NCBI GenBank assembly: GCA_905201915.1
Contig: CAJKQE010000090.1
Coordinates: 1 to 9,079, forward strand
Source of the DNA: an uncultured Lachnospiraceae bacterium
GTDB taxonomy: Bacteria; Bacillota; Clostridia; Lachnospirales; Lachnospiraceae
Reading direction: 5' to 3'
DNA length: 9,079 nucleotides
Position numbers and translations under genes: made by a program
Notes under the pieces: generated by a model
What the model was told of the DNA's origin: nothing
The model's database searches: none
What the model saw: the letters and a program-made list of their open reading frames with translations, nothing else
Shown: in pieces, positions 7,155 through 9,079 of the stretch
Layout: each line of letters begins with the position of its first letter
Position numbering within the stretch: the first letter of the stretch is position 1

Positions 7155-8744
7155 ATGGATAAAAAAATGTTTTGCTTTCAATGTGAACAGACCGCAGGGT
7201 GTGCAGGGTGTACAGGAAATAGAGGTGTTTGCGGAAAAAATTCTGTAACTGCCAAGATTCAGGATGAACTTACAAGCGAATTAATTGCTCTAGCAAAAGT
7301 ATGCGAGAAAAATAAAAGAACAGAGAGTACAGATAAGATTGTAATAGAAGGTTTATTCACGACCGTTACAAATGTGAATTTTAATGATGAGACAGTTAAG
7401 GAAATGATTAGAAATATCAGAAAAGAACGAGAAAGTCTGTGTAAGATGTGTGGCGGTGGCAATTCTTGTGATCAGATAAAAGAATATGACATGAACAATT
7501 TATGGGAAGCACAGGAAGATATTCGTTCTTTAAAAGCCTTGATTTTGTTTGGTATTCGTGGAATGGCAGCTTATGCTTATCATGCAATGGTTCTGGGATA
7601 TACAGATGAACAGGTAAATAAATTTTTCTATAAAGCATTAAGAATAATCAGTGAAGATTTAGATATGAGCCATCTGCTTCCTGTTGTTATGGAAGTAGGT
7701 GAGGTGAATTTAAAATGTATGGCTCTTCTCGATAAAGCCAATACAACCGCTTATGGAACACCAATTCCTGTAAAAGTGCCTCTTTCCATTGAAAAAGGAC
7801 CGTTTATTGTAGTGACAGGACATGATTTAAGAGACTTAGAGCTTCTTTTAGAGCAGACAAAGGATAAAGGTATTAACGTGTATACGCATGGGGAAATGCT
7901 TCCGGCACATGCTTATCCGGAACTAAAGAAATATCCACATTTAAAAGGAAATTTCGGAACTGCATGGCAAAATCAGCAGAAAGAGTTTGCAAATATACCA
8001 GGAGCATTGTTGTTTACAACAAACTGTCTGATGCCGGTAAAGGAAAGCTATGCAGACCGTGTATTTACAACCGAAGTAGTTTCATATCCGAATGTAGTTC
8101 ATATTGATGAAAAGAAAGATTTTACACCGGTAATTGAAAAAGCATTGGAATTAGGAGGCTATGAGCAGGAACAACATCTGACAGGAATAAACGGCGGAGA
8201 ATATGTTGTTACGGGATTTGGCCATGGTACAGTTTTAGGTGTAGCAGATAAAGTTATTGGTGCAGTAAAAGCCGGAAAAATTAGCCATTTCTTTTTAGTA
8301 GGAGGCTGTGACGGCGCCAGAACAGGAAGAAATTATTACACAGAATTTGTAAAACAGACACCAAAGGACTCTGTTATTCTTACTTTGGCATGCGGCAAAT
8401 ATCGTTTTAATGACCTTGATTTAGGAGAAATTGAGGGATTGCCAAGAATGATGGATATGGGACAGTGCAATGACGCATACAGCGCTATTCAGGTAGCGAT
8501 TGCTTTGGCAGGAGCATTTAATTGTAGTGTGAATGAATTACCTCTTTCCATGGTTTTATCATGGTATGAACAAAAAGCGGTATGTATTTTGCTGACATTA
8601 TTACATCTGGGAATTCAGAATATTTATTTAGGACCTACATTACCTGCATTTCTGTCTCAAAATGTATTGCAGTATTTGGTGGAGAAATTTCATATTTCGC
8701 CAATCAGCACTCCAGAGGAAGATTTAAAGAAGATTTTAGGATAA
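7155..8744 (+). CDS. hcp: Hydroxylamine reductase / hybrid-cluster protein Hcp
   Basis: This 529-residue cytoplasmic iron-sulfur protein belongs to the prismane/Hcp family, class I by length. The family reduces hydroxylamine to ammonia in vitro and handles nitric oxide during nitrosative stress. The N-terminal cluster cysteines are C7, C10, C19 and C26. The ligands of the hybrid 4Fe cluster are all present: H223 (TGHDL), E247 (HGEML), C291 (TTNCLMP), C385 (GGCDGAR, the persulfide position), C413 (LACGKY), C438 (GQCND), E472 and K474 (YEQKA). The loop between C19 and C26 is six residues, one more than in the Desulfovibrio vulgaris protein as I recall it. An extra cysteine trio, C96-x2-C99-x5-C105, lies in the N-terminal helical domain. 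The ATG is supported by AAGGAG at 7141-7146 with 8-base spacing. No hcr-type reductase gene is adjacent. The neighbouring Crp/Fnr regulator and palindrome suggest induction by nitric oxide or low oxygen. Confidence 0.97.
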   Translation: MDKKMFCFQCEQTAGCAGCTGNRGVCGKNSVTAKIQDELTSELIALAKVCEKNKRTESTDKIVIEGLFTTVTNVNFNDETVKEMIRNIRKERESLCKMCGGGNSCDQIKEYDMNNLWEAQEDIRSLKALILFGIRGMAAYAYHAMVLGYTDEQVNKFFYKALRIISEDLDMSHLLPVVMEVGEVNLKCMALLDKANTTAYGTPIPVKVPLSIEKGPFIVVTGHDLRDLELLLEQTKDKGINVYTHGEMLPAHAYPELKKYPHLKGNFGTAWQNQQKEFANIPGALLFTTNCLMPVKESYADRVFTTEVVSYPNVVHIDEKKDFTPVIEKALELGGYEQEQHLTGINGGEYVVTGFGHGTVLGVADKVIGAVKAGKISHFFLVGGCDGARTGRNYYTEFVKQTPKDSVILTLACGKYRFNDLDLGEIEGLPRMMDMGQCNDAYSAIQVAIALAGAFNCSVNELPLSMVLSWYEQKAVCILLTLLHLGIQNIYLGPTLPAFLSQNVLQYLVEKFHISPISTPEEDLKKILG

Positions 8745-8771
8745 AACAGAATATTTATATGGAAGAAAAAG

Positions 8772-8803
8772 GAGATTGTTGTTTTGTGGAACAGTCTCTT
8801 TTT
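8772..8803 (+). terminator. Intrinsic terminator of hcp
   Basis: GAGATTGTT (8772-8780) pairs with AACAGTCTC (8790-8798), nine pairs with one G-U, closing a 9-base loop. It is followed by TTTTT at 8799-8803. An A-run (8766-8770) precedes the stem, so it could also work on the other strand. It lies 28 bases after the hcp stop. Confidence 0.8.
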
Positions 8804-8892
8804 CTGTTATACAGGAAATTTTGGACTATGGAAGAAATATTTTTATTTATACGCTTTTTCAACGACGAAAATAGTATTTGGATATTAAATAA

Positions 8893-9079
8893 AGTAAACC
8901 AACGGTTGAAAACCACGTGCGTTTCTTAGAAACGCATCTGGTCGAAGAGTTAAAGAAAGATATTTATACCTCTCTGGAAGCTCTAAACGCTGCGGTTAAA
9001 AAGATTGTAGCGGACATCAACCAGCGTGCTTTCCAGAAAAAATCCGACATTCGGAAATCCCGCATGAATGGATTTGAAA
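8893..9079 (+). pseudogene. istA: IS21-family IstA transposase fragment, C-terminal part
   Basis: The frame starting at 8893 reads SKPTVENHVRFLETHL, and further on SLEALNAAVKKIVADINQ and RAFQKKSDIRKSRMNGFE, and runs off the right edge. These match the IstA pattern after the DDE core: a KPxVE block, whose E (codon 8908-8910) is the likely third catalytic acid, then an SLxELNxAI-type helix and an NxxPFQKxxxSR-type stretch. A stop at 8890-8892 and the lack of IstA-like sequence further left show that the N-terminal domain and first two catalytic aspartates are missing. It is therefore a remnant, at least on its left side. Base composition is more GC-rich than in the preceding gap, consistent with a separate origin. 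Whether an istB ATPase gene follows cannot be seen. Confidence 0.75.

Noticed and set aside
8582..8929. 115-residue + strand ORF overlapping the end of hcp
   Set aside because: It lies mostly inside hcp in another frame, crosses the hcp terminator hairpin and has no ribosome binding site; a chance frame.

Overview
The window is AT-rich, with strong AGGAG-type ribosome binding sites and short gaps between genes that mostly lie on the + strand. It encodes a clostridial class I Hcp and a TIGR04076-type protein. Together these point to an anaerobic low-GC Firmicute, most likely a gut Lachnospiraceae (Blautia/Roseburia-like). This placement is inferred from gene style, not from a marker gene. All genes I can support are on the + strand.

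Region 1 (1-4758) is a two-gene unit with a 4-base GTGA overlap. The first gene encodes the back half of a superfamily 2 helicase (motifs III, V and VI are visible) with a probable PD-(D/E)XK nuclease domain at its C-terminus. Its front is missing: the ORF has no Walker A or DExx motif, only a poor TTG start, and in-frame stops at 17-19 and 26-28. The second gene encodes a 678-residue protein that I do not recognise. A helicase-nuclease translationally coupled to a large unknown partner looks like an anti-phage or anti-plasmid defence module, here possibly decayed or split. It is the best candidate for an undescribed system in the window.

Region 2 (4759-6324) has a small TIGR04076-family protein behind a good promoter. 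It is followed by an XRE-family DNA-binding protein fused to about six membrane helices.

Region 3 (6325-8810) is a nitrosative-stress unit. It has a Crp/Fnr-family regulator, a perfect 7-4-7 palindrome placed at about -41.5 of a predicted promoter, the hcp gene (hybrid-cluster protein) with all its hybrid-cluster ligands, and an intrinsic terminator. The simplest reading is that the regulator activates hcp from this palindrome.

Region 4 (8811-9079) is a non-coding stretch followed by the C-terminal part of an IS21-family IstA transposase. Its reading frame is cut off on the left by a stop at 8890-8892 and runs off the right edge. This mobile-element remnant, with the defence-like genes, marks the window as accessory or rearranged in part.

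I found no rRNA, tRNA, CRISPR array, riboswitch or replication origin.
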